The notes: generated by a model not told the origin, from the letters alone. Positions 17,897 through 28,387 are shown, counted from the first letter of the stretch. The stretch: 64,000 nucleotides of DNA from an uncultured Paracoccaceae bacterium (GCA_947499715.1 CANMPL010000001.1:707011-771010); one strand, 5' to 3'. Translations and numbers: made by a program.

Positions 17897-17927
17897 TTGT
17901 ATTTGCAAATGTTGGTATTGTATTTGC
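17897..17927. promoter_or_regulatory. Direct repeat with 21-bp period, candidate AraC-type operator
   Basis: TTGTATTTGC occurs at 17897-17906 and again exactly at 17918-17927. A 21-bp period places both copies on the same face of the helix, the usual geometry for AraC-family sites. It lies 70-100 bp before the binding-protein start at 17998, and the operon encodes an AraC-family regulator. The link is inference. Confidence 0.5.
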
Positions 17928-17997
17928 GCGGCTATGACGAAATCCGCAACGTAAGGGCACAGACAAAAACGAATCTGTGATTTCTGGGAGGAAAGAC

Positions 17998-19287
17998 ATG
18001 AAATCTCTACGTAACACGGCTCTGGGCCTGTCACTTGTGGTTGCTGCGGCACCATTCGCGGCCGCCGACGGCCACGCAAGCCTGACCATCGCAATCGTCA
18101 ACAACGGCCACATGATCAACATGCAGACCGTTGCCGAAGCTTACACCGCAGAAACCGGTGTTGAGCTGAACTGGGTATCCCTGGAAGAAGGCGTTCTGCG
18201 CGAGCAGGTCACATCTGACACAGCAACCGGTGGTGGCCAGTACGACATCATCAACATCGGCATGCAGGAAGCACCCATCTGGGGCGCTGCAGGCTGGATT
18301 GAGCCACTGAACTTCGGCGCTGACTACGACGTCGACGATATGCTGCCAGCTATGCGTAACGGTCTGTCTCACGAAGGCACGCTCTATGCTGCACCATTCT
18401 ATGGTGAGTCCTCGATGGTCATGTACCGCAAGGACCTGATGGACGCCGCTGGCGTTTCCATTGCTGACAACGACAGCTGGGACAACATTAAGGCAGCCGC
18501 TGCTGCAGTCCACGATCCAGACAATGGCGTCTACGGTGCATGTTTGCGCGGTAAGCCAGGCTGGGGCGACAACATGGCGTTCATCACAACTGTTGTGAAC
18601 TCCTTTGGTGGCGCATGGTTTGATGCTGACTACACACCAACACTCGACTCTGACGAGTGGAACGCTGCAATCAACTTCTACGTTGATCTGCTGGGCAACT
18701 ACGGTCCTCCAGGCTCCGAAGGTAACTCCTTCAACGAGATCCTCGCGCTTTACAACGAAGGCAAGTGCGGCTTGTGGATCGACGCGACAATCGCTGCTTC
18801 GTTCCTTGAAGTAGACGGTGTTGCATACGCTCAGTCGCCAAACGCTGGTAACCCAGTTGGTGCGAACTGGCTGTGGGCTTGGGCAATGGCAATTCCTGCC
18901 GGTTCGCCAAACGCTGAAGCTGCTGCAGACTTCATCGAGTGGGCCACTTCCAAAGAGTACATCCAGGCCGTGGGTAACCACCCTGACTTCGGCTGGGGCT
19001 CTGTCCCAACTGGTACACGTGCGTCCACATATGAAATCCCTGAGTTCCAGGCTGCTGCTGCATTCGCCGCCGCCGAGAAAGCAGCGATTGACTCTGCCGC
19101 GCCAGAAGCAACTGACATCAAGCCATACGTTGGCGTTCAGTTCGCTGCTATCCCTGAGTTCCCAGAGGTTGGTTCCGCTGTTGCTCAGGAAATGGCTGCT
19201 GCTCTGTCCGGTGCCAAGTCTGTCGAAGACGCGCTGGCCGCTGCTCAGGCTGCTGCTGTCGCGATCATGGACGAAGCTGGCTACTAA
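17998..19287 (+). CDS. smoE: Polyol ABC transporter substrate-binding protein, SmoE-like
   Basis: This 429-residue periplasmic receptor (family 1 extracellular solute-binding protein) has a signal peptide (MKSLRNTALGLSLVVAAAPFAAA). QYDIINIGMQEAPIWGAAGW and YAAPFYGESSMVMYRKDLMD are typical of the sorbitol/mannitol-binding group, as is GLWIDATIAASFLE. GGGAGGAAAGAC precedes the ATG at 17998. Codon use is more T- and A-rich at third positions than in its neighbours, as is often seen in highly expressed genes. It heads an operon with two permeases, two polyol dehydrogenases, an AraC regulator and an ATPase. The exact polyol is inferred from context. Confidence 0.88.
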   Translation: MKSLRNTALGLSLVVAAAPFAAADGHASLTIAIVNNGHMINMQTVAEAYTAETGVELNWVSLEEGVLREQVTSDTATGGGQYDIINIGMQEAPIWGAAGWIEPLNFGADYDVDDMLPAMRNGLSHEGTLYAAPFYGESSMVMYRKDLMDAAGVSIADNDSWDNIKAAAAAVHDPDNGVYGACLRGKPGWGDNMAFITTVVNSFGGAWFDADYTPTLDSDEWNAAINFYVDLLGNYGPPGSEGNSFNEILALYNEGKCGLWIDATIAASFLEVDGVAYAQSPNAGNPVGANWLWAWAMAIPAGSPNAEAAADFIEWATSKEYIQAVGNHPDFGWGSVPTGTRASTYEIPEFQAAAAFAAAEKAAIDSAAPEATDIKPYVGVQFAAIPEFPEVGSAVAQEMAAALSGAKSVEDALAAAQAAAVAIMDEAGY

Positions 19288-19307
19288 GCCGCCTCGCGTT
19301 TGATATC

Positions 19308-19333
19308 GGGTCCGGCGGCAGTCTGCCGGACCC
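19308..19333 (+). terminator. Intercistronic hairpin between smoE and smoF
   Basis: GGGTCCGGC, 8-base loop, GCCGGACCC: a perfect 9-bp stem about 20 bp after the binding-protein stop. It probably sets the expression step between receptor and permease genes. Confidence 0.6.
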
Positions 19334-19456
19334 ACCCAACGTACTCAGTTTGATCGTCACCCTGATCCGCGCAATATTGTTGCTGCTGGCAGGACGTTGA
19401 CGACCCGCCACACCATCGACTTGATCCAACCTCAGCTTTGCAAGGGTACTCTAGCC

Positions 19457-20395
19457 ATGTCTGACAGATCTATCCCCCGTTTGCTTCAAACGCCCGCAGT
19501 TCTTCTCTTGCTGGTTTGGATGCTGGTCCCGCTCAGCATGACGCTGTTCTTCTCATTCATCCGCTACGCGCTGAACAACACGCGCCGCCCTGAATGGACC
19601 ACCCCCGACATCGCCAACTGGCGTGGCTTCGGCAACTACAATTACGTGCTCAACAACAAGGACTTCTGGTTCGCCATTCAGAACTCGGTCATTATCGTTG
19701 TCAGCATCCTGATCATCACCGTCATCTTTGGCCTCGCCATTGCCGTGCTGGTGAACCGATCCTTCCCTGGGCGTGGCATCGTCCGTGTCTTGTTGATCTC
19801 GCCCTTCTTTGTGATGCCTGCCGTGAACGCGGTTCTGTGGATCAACATGATCCTCGACCCTGTGCTTGGCCTGAATGGTGTCGCCGTCGCGGGGATCAAC
19901 AATATCGTCTCGGGGTTACAGGATTTCCCGGTGCTGGGCGCGTTCTTCTCGCTCTGGCCCGAATTTGAACCGGTCTCGTTCCGTGCCACCCAAACGTCCG
20001 CTTATGCCGTGATCATGATGGTCTCTTGGCAGTGGACACCCTTCGCTGTGCTGATCTTCATGACCTCGCTGCAATCCGAGGATGAAAGCCAGAAAGAGGC
20101 CGCCACACTCGACGGTGCATCGCCTTGGTCGCAGTTCATCAACCTGACCGTGCCGCACCTCGCCCGGCCCATCGCGATCGTCGTGATGATCCAGTCGATC
20201 TTCCACCTCTCGCTATATGCAGAGATTGAGATCGTCAGCCGTGGCAACGGCAACAAGAACCTGCCCTATCTGATCGGCGAGTTCTCAACCAACAACATCG
20301 GTGCCGCAAGCGCCACGGGCATTTTCGCCGTCATCCTTGCCAACATCATCGCGATCTTCCTGCTGCGCATGGTTGGCAAAAGCTTGATGGATTAA
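19457..20395 (+). CDS. smoF: Polyol ABC transporter permease, SmoF-like
   Basis: This 312-residue MalF-type permease has about six membrane helices, starting LLLLVWMLVPLSMTLFFSFI. The EAA loop is seen as EAATLDGASPWSQFINLTVPHL, in which the conserved EAA---G pattern is clear. An in-frame start at 19397 exists, but the ATG at 19457 (MSDRSIPRLLQTPAV) fits the family N-terminus, with AAGGG upstream. It forms the membrane channel with the next permease, 12 bp downstream. Confidence 0.88.
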   Translation: MSDRSIPRLLQTPAVLLLLVWMLVPLSMTLFFSFIRYALNNTRRPEWTTPDIANWRGFGNYNYVLNNKDFWFAIQNSVIIVVSILIITVIFGLAIAVLVNRSFPGRGIVRVLLISPFFVMPAVNAVLWINMILDPVLGLNGVAVAGINNIVSGLQDFPVLGAFFSLWPEFEPVSFRATQTSAYAVIMMVSWQWTPFAVLIFMTSLQSEDESQKEAATLDGASPWSQFINLTVPHLARPIAIVVMIQSIFHLSLYAEIEIVSRGNGNKNLPYLIGEFSTNNIGAASATGIFAVILANIIAIFLLRMVGKSLMD

Positions 20396-20407
20396 AGGAG
20401 CAAGACC

Positions 20408-21244
20408 ATGGCAGCCGTTACCGAACGCTCAAACTTTGGCAAGATCGCATGGCCCGTTGTGGCTTGGGTCGTCGCCTTGATCTTCTTCTTCCCAATCTTC
20501 TGGCTGGTCTTCACCAGCTTCAAGACGGACGCCGACGCAGTGAAGCCTGAACACCTGTTCTTCTTCACGCCGACGCTGGAAAACTACACCAACATGACGC
20601 AGAACTACGACTACTGGCGTTTTGCGATTAACTCGGTCATCACCTCCAGCTTTGCGACCCTGTTCGCGCTGGCCGTTGGGGTGCCTTGCGCATATGCGAT
20701 GGCCTTCAACCCCAGCCGGCACACCAAGGACATCCTGATGTGGATGCTCTCGACCAAGATGCTGCCGGCTGCGGCGGTGCTTTATCCGATGACCTTCCTG
20801 ACCAAGAACTTTCTGGGCATCTTTGATACCCATTTCCTGGTCATTCTGGTCCTCTGCCTGATCAACCTGCCCATCGCGATCTGGATGCTGTTCACCTACT
20901 TCAAAGAGATCCCGAAAGAGATCATCGAAGCCTCCAAAATGGACGGCGTCACCACATGGGGCGAGATTAAGGACATCCTGATCCCGCTGGCCTGGGGCGG
21001 CGTGGCCTCGACCGCACTTCTCACCTTCATCTTTTGCTGGAACGAGGCCTATTGGACCGTGCGCCTGACAACTGTTGACGCAGCGACCCTGTCGAAACTG
21101 ATCGAAGGGAACCGTGCGCCAGAGGGTCTGTTCTTTGGCCGCCTTGCGGCTGTGTCCACGGCTGCCGTTGGCCCAATCGTCGTGCTGGGCTGGTTCTGCC
21201 AGAAGCAGCTGGTGCAGGGCCTGACTTTCGGTGCGGTCAAGTAA
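20408..21244 (+). CDS. smoG: Polyol ABC transporter permease, SmoG-like
   Basis: This 278-residue MalG-type permease has six predicted helices (VVAWVVALIFFFPIFWLVFT near the N-terminus). The EAA loop reads EASKMDGVTTWGEIKDILIP. AAAGGAGCAAGACC before the ATG is a strong ribosome site. The stop overlaps the start of the SDR gene (TAATG), so translation is coupled. Confidence 0.9.
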   Translation: MAAVTERSNFGKIAWPVVAWVVALIFFFPIFWLVFTSFKTDADAVKPEHLFFFTPTLENYTNMTQNYDYWRFAINSVITSSFATLFALAVGVPCAYAMAFNPSRHTKDILMWMLSTKMLPAAAVLYPMTFLTKNFLGIFDTHFLVILVLCLINLPIAIWMLFTYFKEIPKEIIEASKMDGVTTWGEIKDILIPLAWGGVASTALLTFIFCWNEAYWTVRLTTVDAATLSKLIEGNRAPEGLFFGRLAAVSTAAVGPIVVLGWFCQKQLVQGLTFGAVK

Positions 21245-22002
21245 TGTTGAACGCGGCTCCCTCAGATCTGACCGGAAAGGTGGCGCTTGTGACAGGCGCA
21301 TCCGGTGGCATCGGTGCCAGTGCCGTAGAACACTTTGCGGCCCTTGGGGCGCAGGTGTTCGCCACGGACATCGCCGAGACGTTTGAGGGGCCCGCGACCT
21401 ACCAACGCTTTAATCTTCTCGACGATGACGGGCTTGCAGGTTGCACCGACTGGATTGCCAGTATCAAACCCGACATCCTGTTCAACAACGCAGCGATCTT
21501 TGACATGGGGTCAGTGCTGGACGCCGATCTTGCGCAATACGACAGGCTTTTTGGGGTCAACGTGCGTGCCTTTTATGCGGTCATGCAGGCCACTGCGAAA
21601 TCCATGGTGGCGGCCGGGCAGGGCGGGTCAATCATCAATCTTGCCTCTCAGGCGGGCCACCGGGGCGAGGCGCTTGTCGCGCATTACTGCGCCACCAAGG
21701 CCGCCGTCATCAGCTATACCCAATCCGCCGCTCTGGCGCTGGCCCCACACAAGATCCGCGTCAACGCGATCAGCCCCGGCGTGATTGATACGCCGATGTG
21801 GGCCACGGTCGATGCGCTCTTTGCGAAATTCGAAGACAAACCCCTGGGCCAGAAAAAGCGTGAAGTCGGCGAAGCCGTGCCGCTTGGCCATATGGGCGCG
21901 CCTGATGACGTGGCCCGTGCTGCCGTCTTTCTTGCATCCGATCAATCCAGCTATATGACCGCCCAGACCATCGGTGTCGACGGTGGAAATGTCCTGAGGT
22001 AG
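21244..22002 (+). CDS. smoS: Short-chain polyol dehydrogenase, SmoS-like (sorbitol/galactitol type)
   Basis: This 252-residue classical SDR has the NAD-binding TGASGGIGAS motif near residue 17, the NNAA motif (LFNNAAIFDMG), and the catalytic Ser-Tyr-Lys as NLASQAGHRGEALVAHYCAT with Y-x-x-x-K in HYCATKAA. The run SQAGHRGEALVxxYCATKAAVIS and the later VDALFAKFEDKPLGQKKREV closely follow the Rhodobacter SmoS (sorbitol dehydrogenase) pattern as I recall it. It should oxidise a hexitol to a ketohexose with NAD. It is coupled to the permease upstream. Confidence 0.82.
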   Translation: MLNAAPSDLTGKVALVTGASGGIGASAVEHFAALGAQVFATDIAETFEGPATYQRFNLLDDDGLAGCTDWIASIKPDILFNNAAIFDMGSVLDADLAQYDRLFGVNVRAFYAVMQATAKSMVAAGQGGSIINLASQAGHRGEALVAHYCATKAAVISYTQSAALALAPHKIRVNAISPGVIDTPMWATVDALFAKFEDKPLGQKKREVGEAVPLGHMGAPDDVARAAVFLASDQSSYMTAQTIGVDGGNVLR

Positions 22003-22006
22003 CGCG

Positions 22007-22900
22007 ATGTCAATTATCAAACCCGAAATCGAAATGGTTGATCGCAGCACGCGGTCCATCCGGTATCTTGAACATGGCTGGCCGAACGAGCTTTGCCGCT
22101 GGCACGCGCATGAAGAATACGAACTGCACCTGATCGTCGAAACCCGTGGCAAGGCCTTTGTCGGCGACCATATCGGTGACTTCAAAGCGGGCGATCTGTT
22201 TATGACCGGTCCCAACCTGCCGCATAACTGGATCACCGATCAGGTCTATTCCGAACCCGTTGAGACCCGCGATATGCTGGTGCAATTCAGCCATGACAGC
22301 GTTGAAAAGCTCGCCGATGGCTTCCCCGAATTCAGCCATGTGCTGCAATTGCTGCAACTGGCGCAATCGGGCATCTGGTTCGAAGGGTTCAACCCGACCT
22401 TTGCCCGCGGTCACATGGAATCCATCCGCGACAACAAGGGCGCCGAACGCATCCTCGCCTTTGTCCGCTTCCTTGTGCGCCTGAACGAACACGCCGAGAA
22501 AAGGACCCTTTCCGCGACCAAGCTGATCCAGCCCGAAGGCGGCAGCAAACACGCCCGCATCGCGCAGGTCGTGGACTACGTCGTGAAGAATTTCAAAGAT
22601 GGCTTTTCGGTTGCCCAAGCCGCCGAGATGGCATCCATGACCGAGATCACATTCAGCCGCAATTTCCAGACCGTCACCGGACATGGGTTTGTCGAGTTCT
22701 TGAACCGCATTCGCATCGGGCAGGCCTGTGGGATGCTTTATGCCTCTGACGACCAAATCATTACAATCGCGCAGGAAGCGGGATTCAAAAACCTTGCCAA
22801 CTTCAACCGCCACTTTCTGAAATTCAAGGGCATGACCCCATCGGAATATCGCGACACGGCACGTAAAGATCTTGTGCCCCAAATGGATTCCGCATCATGA
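22007..22900 (+). CDS. AraC-family transcriptional regulator of the polyol operon
   Basis: This 297-residue protein has an N-terminal cupin sensor domain (LCRWHAHEEYELHLIVE, FVGDHIGDFKAGDLFMTGPN, with the HxH..E cupin pattern and LPHNW) and a C-terminal pair of helix-turn-helix motifs: QVVDYVVKNFKDGFSVAQAA and ITIAQEAGFKNLANFNRHFL, ending GMTPSEYRD. The sensor probably binds a polyol or its product. The gene lies inside the operon, 4 bp after the SDR gene, and its stop overlaps the dehydrogenase start (ATGA), so it would regulate its own transcript. The 21-bp direct repeat at 17897 is the best candidate site. Confidence 0.88.
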   Translation: MSIIKPEIEMVDRSTRSIRYLEHGWPNELCRWHAHEEYELHLIVETRGKAFVGDHIGDFKAGDLFMTGPNLPHNWITDQVYSEPVETRDMLVQFSHDSVEKLADGFPEFSHVLQLLQLAQSGIWFEGFNPTFARGHMESIRDNKGAERILAFVRFLVRLNEHAEKRTLSATKLIQPEGGSKHARIAQVVDYVVKNFKDGFSVAQAAEMASMTEITFSRNFQTVTGHGFVEFLNRIRIGQACGMLYASDDQIITIAQEAGFKNLANFNRHFLKFKGMTPSEYRDTARKDLVPQMDSAS

Positions 22901-24305
22901 ACACCGCCACGCACGCCTCGATCTCAGCCACGACATTCGACCGCTCTGCCTGCGATATCGGCGTGGTGCATATCGGATACGGTGCATTCCACCGTGCCCA
23001 TCAGGCGGTCTATCTTGATGATTACATGGGCCTTTCCGGCGATCTGCGCTGGGGCATTGCCGCCGTCAACCTGCGCGGATCAGAGGCGGGCCAGTTCAGC
23101 GAAGCGGACGCAGATGTGGCACGCAACGATGGCTACCTGCTCAAATCCATTTCCGCGCAGGGACAGGTCGATCTGCGTCTGGTGCGCAGCCATGTGGCCT
23201 TTGCCGACTGGACGGTGGACCGCACGGAAACCGAAAACTTGTTGTCGCGCCCTTCGGTGCATCTGGTCACGATCACCGTCACCGAAAGCGGGTATTACAC
23301 CGATCCAAACGGGGATCTGAACCTTTCCGATCCAACCATCAAGGCCGAGGCTGCGGGCCATTCCGCCAGCAGCGTCTACGCCTATCTGCGGGCCGCACTT
23401 GCGGGCCGCGTCGCCACCACAGGGGCACCACTCACGATCGCTTGCTGCGACAACATCCGCCAGAACGGCAAGATGCTGCACCGCAACCTGCTTGCCTACC
23501 TGACCGCCTGTGGTGACGACACGCTTGCCGCATGGGTCAGCGCCAACGTGGCCTTTCCCTGCTCTATGGTGGACCGGATTACGCCCCGCAGCCCCGCAGA
23601 TCTCGGGCCAGAGCTGTCGGCGATGACCGGACGCAAGGTCACTTCGCCCGTGATGGCAGAGGATTTCATCCAATGGGTGCTTCAGGACAAGGCCGCAGGC
23701 CCGATGCCCGATCTGGCCCGTGCCGGTGTCACCGTCACGCCCGATGTGGACCCCTACGAGGAAACCAAGATCCGGGTGCTGAACGGTGGCCATACCGCAC
23801 TTTGCTATCTGGCCGCACTCGACGGTGTGGAAACCTTTGATGCCGCCATGCGTGTGCCGCATCTGGCCGAACACTTCATGCGCTTCGAAACTGACGAAGT
23901 GCTGCCCGCCATCACCATTGATCTGCCGTTCTCCAAGACCGAATACCGGGACAAGATCGCGGCGCGTTTTGGCAACCGCGCGATTGGCGACACCGTCGCC
24001 CGGATCTGCGCCGATGGCATGGCCAAATTCCCGATCTTCATCCGCCCCACGCTGGAAGGCTGCTTTGCACAAGGGATCACCCCCCTTTATGCGATCCGCA
24101 GCATCGCCAGCTGGTACGTCTTTGCCCGCCATGCTGCGGCTGGCAAAATTCCGTTCAAATATGTCGAACCTAGCTGGGACGATCTGGCTGCGATGTTAGG
24201 CACTGATGCCTTCCTGACCAGCCGCCAGCTTTGGGGCGACCTCCCTTCAACCTCCCCTGCGTTCGTGGACACCCTGCGGCGCGAGATTTCAGAATTGGAA
24301 GCAAA

Positions 24306-24318
<13 letters not shown>
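22897..24318 (+). CDS. mtlK: Mannitol 2-dehydrogenase family protein
   Basis: This 473-residue polyol-specific long-chain dehydrogenase oxidises D-mannitol (or a related hexitol) to the ketose with NAD. The N-terminal Rossmann region is [20 protein letters not shown], the family signature with GxGxFHRAHQ. The C-terminal domain holds the catalytic Lys region [20 protein letters not shown], with K-x-x-x-x-N-x-x-H. Length and motifs match Rhodobacter MtlK. It overlaps the AraC gene by 4 bp and the ATPase gene by 13 bp. Confidence 0.9.
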
Positions 24319-25340
<1,022 letters not shown>

Positions 25341-25348
25341 ATCCATCA

Positions 25349-25372
25349 GGCTCTGCGGCCCACCGCAGAGCC
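25349..25372 (+). terminator. Terminator of the polyol operon
   Basis: GGCTCTGCGG-CCCA-CCGCAGAGCC, a perfect 10-bp stem 9 bp after the ATPase stop, followed by ACTTTC. Confidence 0.75.
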
Positions 25373-25879
25373 ACTTTCGACCAAGCGGCCCGACAGACCA
25401 GTGGCGGCCTCGATCCGGTCCAGAACCCATCGCACCCCGGCGATCGCCGCGTTGCAAAGCGCGGGTCTTGAATGTCTCTGGCGGTCGCAGCGCTGCTGCG
25501 ATAAACCCCACGTCCTTCAGACCAAAAAGAGCCTTAAGGGGCTGATCAACAACACCCGCTTCAAGAGCGTGTTCGAGGCGACGACAAGGGCCAGAGCGTC
25601 AAAACGGCGGCTTAGATCACCGTTTGGGCGGTCACCTCAACCGATCTTGATGCCGCCACCGGGCGCTGTTTTGATACCCATGCGAAGGAACAGAACATCT
25701 TTTTCGCGCAAATGCAGCAAAGATCCGTCTGATAACTGCAAGGAGCGCTCTGTCTCAACGTCCGCTTCGGTGAAAAATTCGGCATCGCCAAATTTTTATC
25801 GCATTAACAGCGAGAAAATTCTGCGTAGGCAAAAGCTACAGGCGCTAAAGTCGGCTTCGCCCACAACCCGCCCATCAAG
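25373..25879. other. Intergenic stretch, perhaps with gene relics
   Basis: No intact gene is visible. On the minus strand, 25637-25795 is a stop-to-stop stretch of 52 codons that reads like real protein (FFTEADVETERSLQLSDGSL, VLFLRMGIKTAPGG) and ends with TGA, yet it has no credible start. Another minus-strand stretch near 25380-25480 reads AAIAGVRWVLDRIEAATGLS. Either could be the decayed tail of a lost gene; I recognise neither. Confidence 0.3.
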
Positions 25880-26929
25880 TCACGCAACCGCCTTGTCAAA
25901 CACCGCTTTCGCGCGGCCCCAGACCCCACCTTCCAGATCCCCCAGCGTCAGCAGACTTGGCAACAACTGCCCTGCAAAATCCTCAGAGCTTTCGACCGGC
26001 AGCATCGCAGGCAGGTTGTCAATCGCGGTCACGTCCAGCGCCGGGGCCTCGTGCACGCGCAGCGCTGGTGCGTCCCATGTGGTCGTTCGGTCATAGACTT
26101 TGATCGGGTTGAAATCGCTGTCAGGGTCGCAGGCAATATCGCCGATCACCGACAATTCGCGCAGCGCAGATCCGGCCCCTTCATGAACAAAGACTGGCGT
26201 GCCATCGCGCGCCAGAATGCAATTGAAAAACAGGGCATGTTGCAGGATCTCGGGGAACGGCCCGCCGCTTGCGGTCTCTTCCATGTCCCACAGCGTGGTG
26301 GCGACGTTCATCTCTTGGCATAGATCAGCGGCACCGCTGCCGACCCGACCTTTCGCGCCGATGATCAGCGCCGTGGGGCGGTCGGTGCCAAGCCGCACAA
26401 GGCTTGACTGAAGGTCCGCGATCATATGGCTCGCACTCAGGTAGGTGTGCACCGGCCCGGCGATGCCGCCGCGCTGTTGCGCGATCCAGCAGCGCAGCGC
26501 CACGGCCGCCCCGGCAAAGCCCGCCCAATAGCCAAAGGCCGCAACCCGGCGGCCATCCTCATCCACCAGATACTCCAGATCATATAGCGCACCACCCCCG
26601 TCCTGAAACCGGTCAAGCAGGACCCGCCCGCTCGGCTGCCCCTTGTAGGCGTGTCCAAACATGATGTGCCGATGGCGCAGCGCGCTGCCGTCGTCGGGCA
26701 GCTCCTTGAGGCCAAAGATGATGGCGTCATCCGGGGCATCCACCCATGACCCCTCGGGCACGATCTCGCAGCCAGTCGCGCGGTAGCCATCCAACGGCAC
26801 CGCCCGCTGGCGGCTCTCCTCGATGGTGACCTGCAGTCCTGCCGCCATCAGTGCCACGGCCCCTTCGGGCGTCAGCCCGACCCGTTGTTCATGCGCGCGG
26901 CTTTCCGCCCGAACCCAAACATGTGTCAT
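25880..26929 (-). CDS. Saccharopine dehydrogenase (NAD+, lysine-forming type)
   Basis: This 349-residue protein resembles the LYS1-type saccharopine dehydrogenase, related to alanine dehydrogenase. The N-terminal substrate domain shows RAESRAHEQRVGLTPEGAVA (with the R-x-x-E-x-R pattern), and FGHAYKGQPSGRVLLDRF; the NAD domain shows ALIIGAKGRVGSGAADLC near residue 190. FGYWAGFAGAAVALRCW is a family landmark. In bacteria this enzyme often acts in lysine metabolism, but the direction is not known. Its start overlaps the GST gene's stop by 4 bp, so the two are co-translated. Confidence 0.88.
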   Translation of the reverse strand: MTHVWVRAESRAHEQRVGLTPEGAVALMAAGLQVTIEESRQRAVPLDGYRATGCEIVPEGSWVDAPDDAIIFGLKELPDDGSALRHRHIMFGHAYKGQPSGRVLLDRFQDGGGALYDLEYLVDEDGRRVAAFGYWAGFAGAAVALRCWIAQQRGGIAGPVHTYLSASHMIADLQSSLVRLGTDRPTALIIGAKGRVGSGAADLCQEMNVATTLWDMEETASGGPFPEILQHALFFNCILARDGTPVFVHEGAGSALRELSVIGDIACDPDSDFNPIKVYDRTTTWDAPALRVHEAPALDVTAIDNLPAMLPVESSEDFAGQLLPSLLTLGDLEGGVWGRAKAVFDKAVA

Positions 26930-27528
26930 AGCATACCTCGCGCCGTCAGGGCCTTCACACTATCGCGCGCCTGCATCATGGCCATGAACGCCCGTAGCTT
27001 TGGAAAGGGTGCCATGTCCACGCCATCGCCGGGGGCCCAGCTTGTGACCATAAACAGATAGGGGTCCGCACAGCTCATCTTGGCGCCGATTGCAAAGGGC
27101 TCCAGTGGCAAAACCTCTTCAATGTAGGCGCAACAGGCCGTCATGGTTTCAGGCACCATGGCTTGCATGTCGTCATAGCTGCTCTGGTTGGCGGCCCAGC
27201 GACTGCCGCGCATCTTGTGGGCGTGGGCCACATGCATGGTGCTTGCCAGATAATACATCACCTCGCGCATCCGCGCGGCCCGGAGCGGGTCTTTTGGCAC
27301 CAGTTGCGGCGCGACATATTCCAGCAACGCACCCGTTTCGGTCAAAATCCCGTCCGCCGTTTCCAGCGCCGGCACCCGGCCCTTTGGGTTGACTGCCAGA
27401 TAGGCCTCGCCCTGCTGCGCCCCGCTTGCGAAATCCACCGGTACCGCCTCATAGGCGATCTCCGCCTCTTCCAGCGCGATCGCTGTCGCGATTGAGATCG
27501 TCCGCGGGGCATAGTGCAGTCGTAGCAT
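26926..27528 (-). CDS. Glutathione S-transferase family protein
   Basis: This 200-residue protein has an N-terminal thioredoxin-fold domain (LRLHYAPRTISIATAIALEE and PKGRVPALETADGILTETGA, which carries the cis-Pro and the ESxAI-like site as LTETGALLEYV) and a helical C-terminal domain (YYLASTMHVAHAHKMRGSRW). The active residue is likely the Ser/Thr/Tyr near the N-terminus. The substrate is unknown. It lies between a histidine phosphatase gene (upstream, 9-bp gap) and saccharopine dehydrogenase. Confidence 0.88.
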   Translation of the reverse strand: MLRLHYAPRTISIATAIALEEAEIAYEAVPVDFASGAQQGEAYLAVNPKGRVPALETADGILTETGALLEYVAPQLVPKDPLRAARMREVMYYLASTMHVAHAHKMRGSRWAANQSSYDDMQAMVPETMTACCAYIEEVLPLEPFAIGAKMSCADPYLFMVTSWAPGDGVDMAPFPKLRAFMAMMQARDSVKALTARGML

Positions 27529-27537
27529 GGCGTTTCC

Positions 27538-28182
27538 CTAATAATGCGTGCGCGCGTCCAGCCTATCAGAATGATCCAGATGTGGCGCAGAATTAAACGT
27601 CGACAGGATCGGCCCATGCGGCGTGACATGGATCCGATGCACAGAGGTGTTCAGGATCGGCAAGGCAATCTGCGCCATCTGTGGAATATCCAGATGCAGC
27701 AGGTCTGCGACAGCGCGGCTGATGATCCCGCCCGAGGTCACGCAGAGCACCCGCCGTCCCGGCTGTGCGGCCATCTGCATCACACCCCGCACCCGTTCGA
27801 CAAAGGCATCCCAGGTTTCGGACCCCTTGATCCGCTGGTCCTTCCAGGCCTGCAAAGTCGCGGGAAAATGCACCGCAAAATCCTCTGGCCCATCGCGCTG
27901 AATACCGCCCAAGGCGTCCATCTCTGCGGTCAAATCATAATAGGTGATCTCATTCAGCCGCGCATCAACCTCTGCTTCGGCCCAACCCATATTGGCCACC
28001 GTCTCGCGCTGGCGGCGCAAGGACCCCGACACCACGTGGTCAAACGACCCATCATGCGCGCGCATCCATTCGCCAAGCCACTTGGCCTGACGATGCCCCA
28101 ATTCCGTCAACCGATCGTAATCAGCCTCGTTATCTGCCGCCGAATTGGCCTGCCCATGCCGGACCAGCGTAATTTCACCCAT
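27538..28182 (-). CDS. Histidine phosphatase family protein
   Basis: This 214-residue protein belongs to the phosphoglycerate-mutase-like superfamily. The catalytic motif LVRHGQANS near residues 6-14 gives the phospho-accepting His, and the second His is expected in VTSGGIISRAVADLL, where the usual SHG is replaced by SGG; the acid lies near LNEITYYDL. Loss of the second His from the SHG position is a real departure and may reduce activity. I use the ATG at 28182 (MGEITLVRHGQ); an earlier frame start at 28227 adds unrelated residues. Target unknown. Confidence 0.82.
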   Translation of the reverse strand: MGEITLVRHGQANSAADNEADYDRLTELGHRQAKWLGEWMRAHDGSFDHVVSGSLRRQRETVANMGWAEAEVDARLNEITYYDLTAEMDALGGIQRDGPEDFAVHFPATLQAWKDQRIKGSETWDAFVERVRGVMQMAAQPGRRVLCVTSGGIISRAVADLLHLDIPQMAQIALPILNTSVHRIHVTPHGPILSTFNSAPHLDHSDRLDARTHY

Positions 28183-28238
28183 GCATGTCTCCCTTTGGTC
28201 CAAGGGGTAGGACGCCCGTCGCAACAACGCAACGCCCC

Positions 28239-28296
28239 TGCTTTCTTTGGTTCAAAAATATCCCCGCCGGAGGCCCGATTATTCGCCGAATAATCG
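28239..28296 (+). repeat. Dispersed intergenic motif with hairpin, copy 2
   Basis: TGCTTTCTTTGGTTC followed by AAAAATATCCC matches 13490-13515 except for one base. It is followed here by CGATTATT-CGCCG-AATAATCG (28276-28296). It lies in the divergent gap between the histidine phosphatase gene and recQ. Confidence 0.5.
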
Positions 28297-28387
28297 CCGC
28301 CCACCCCAGAACGCAATCCCTTGTTAACGACCTGTTCATCTGCGATTGTCACACCAAAGAGCAGAACAATAAAATCAACGGGACCCC

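Noticed and set aside
18031..19335. Minus-strand open frame of 434 codons antisense to the polyol-binding protein
   Set aside because: It is antisense to a well-conserved binding protein and rich in Cys, Ser and Val without motifs.
22010..24132. Long minus-strand frames antisense to the AraC and mannitol dehydrogenase genes
   Set aside because: Shadows of clear plus-strand genes; no motifs or ribosome sites.
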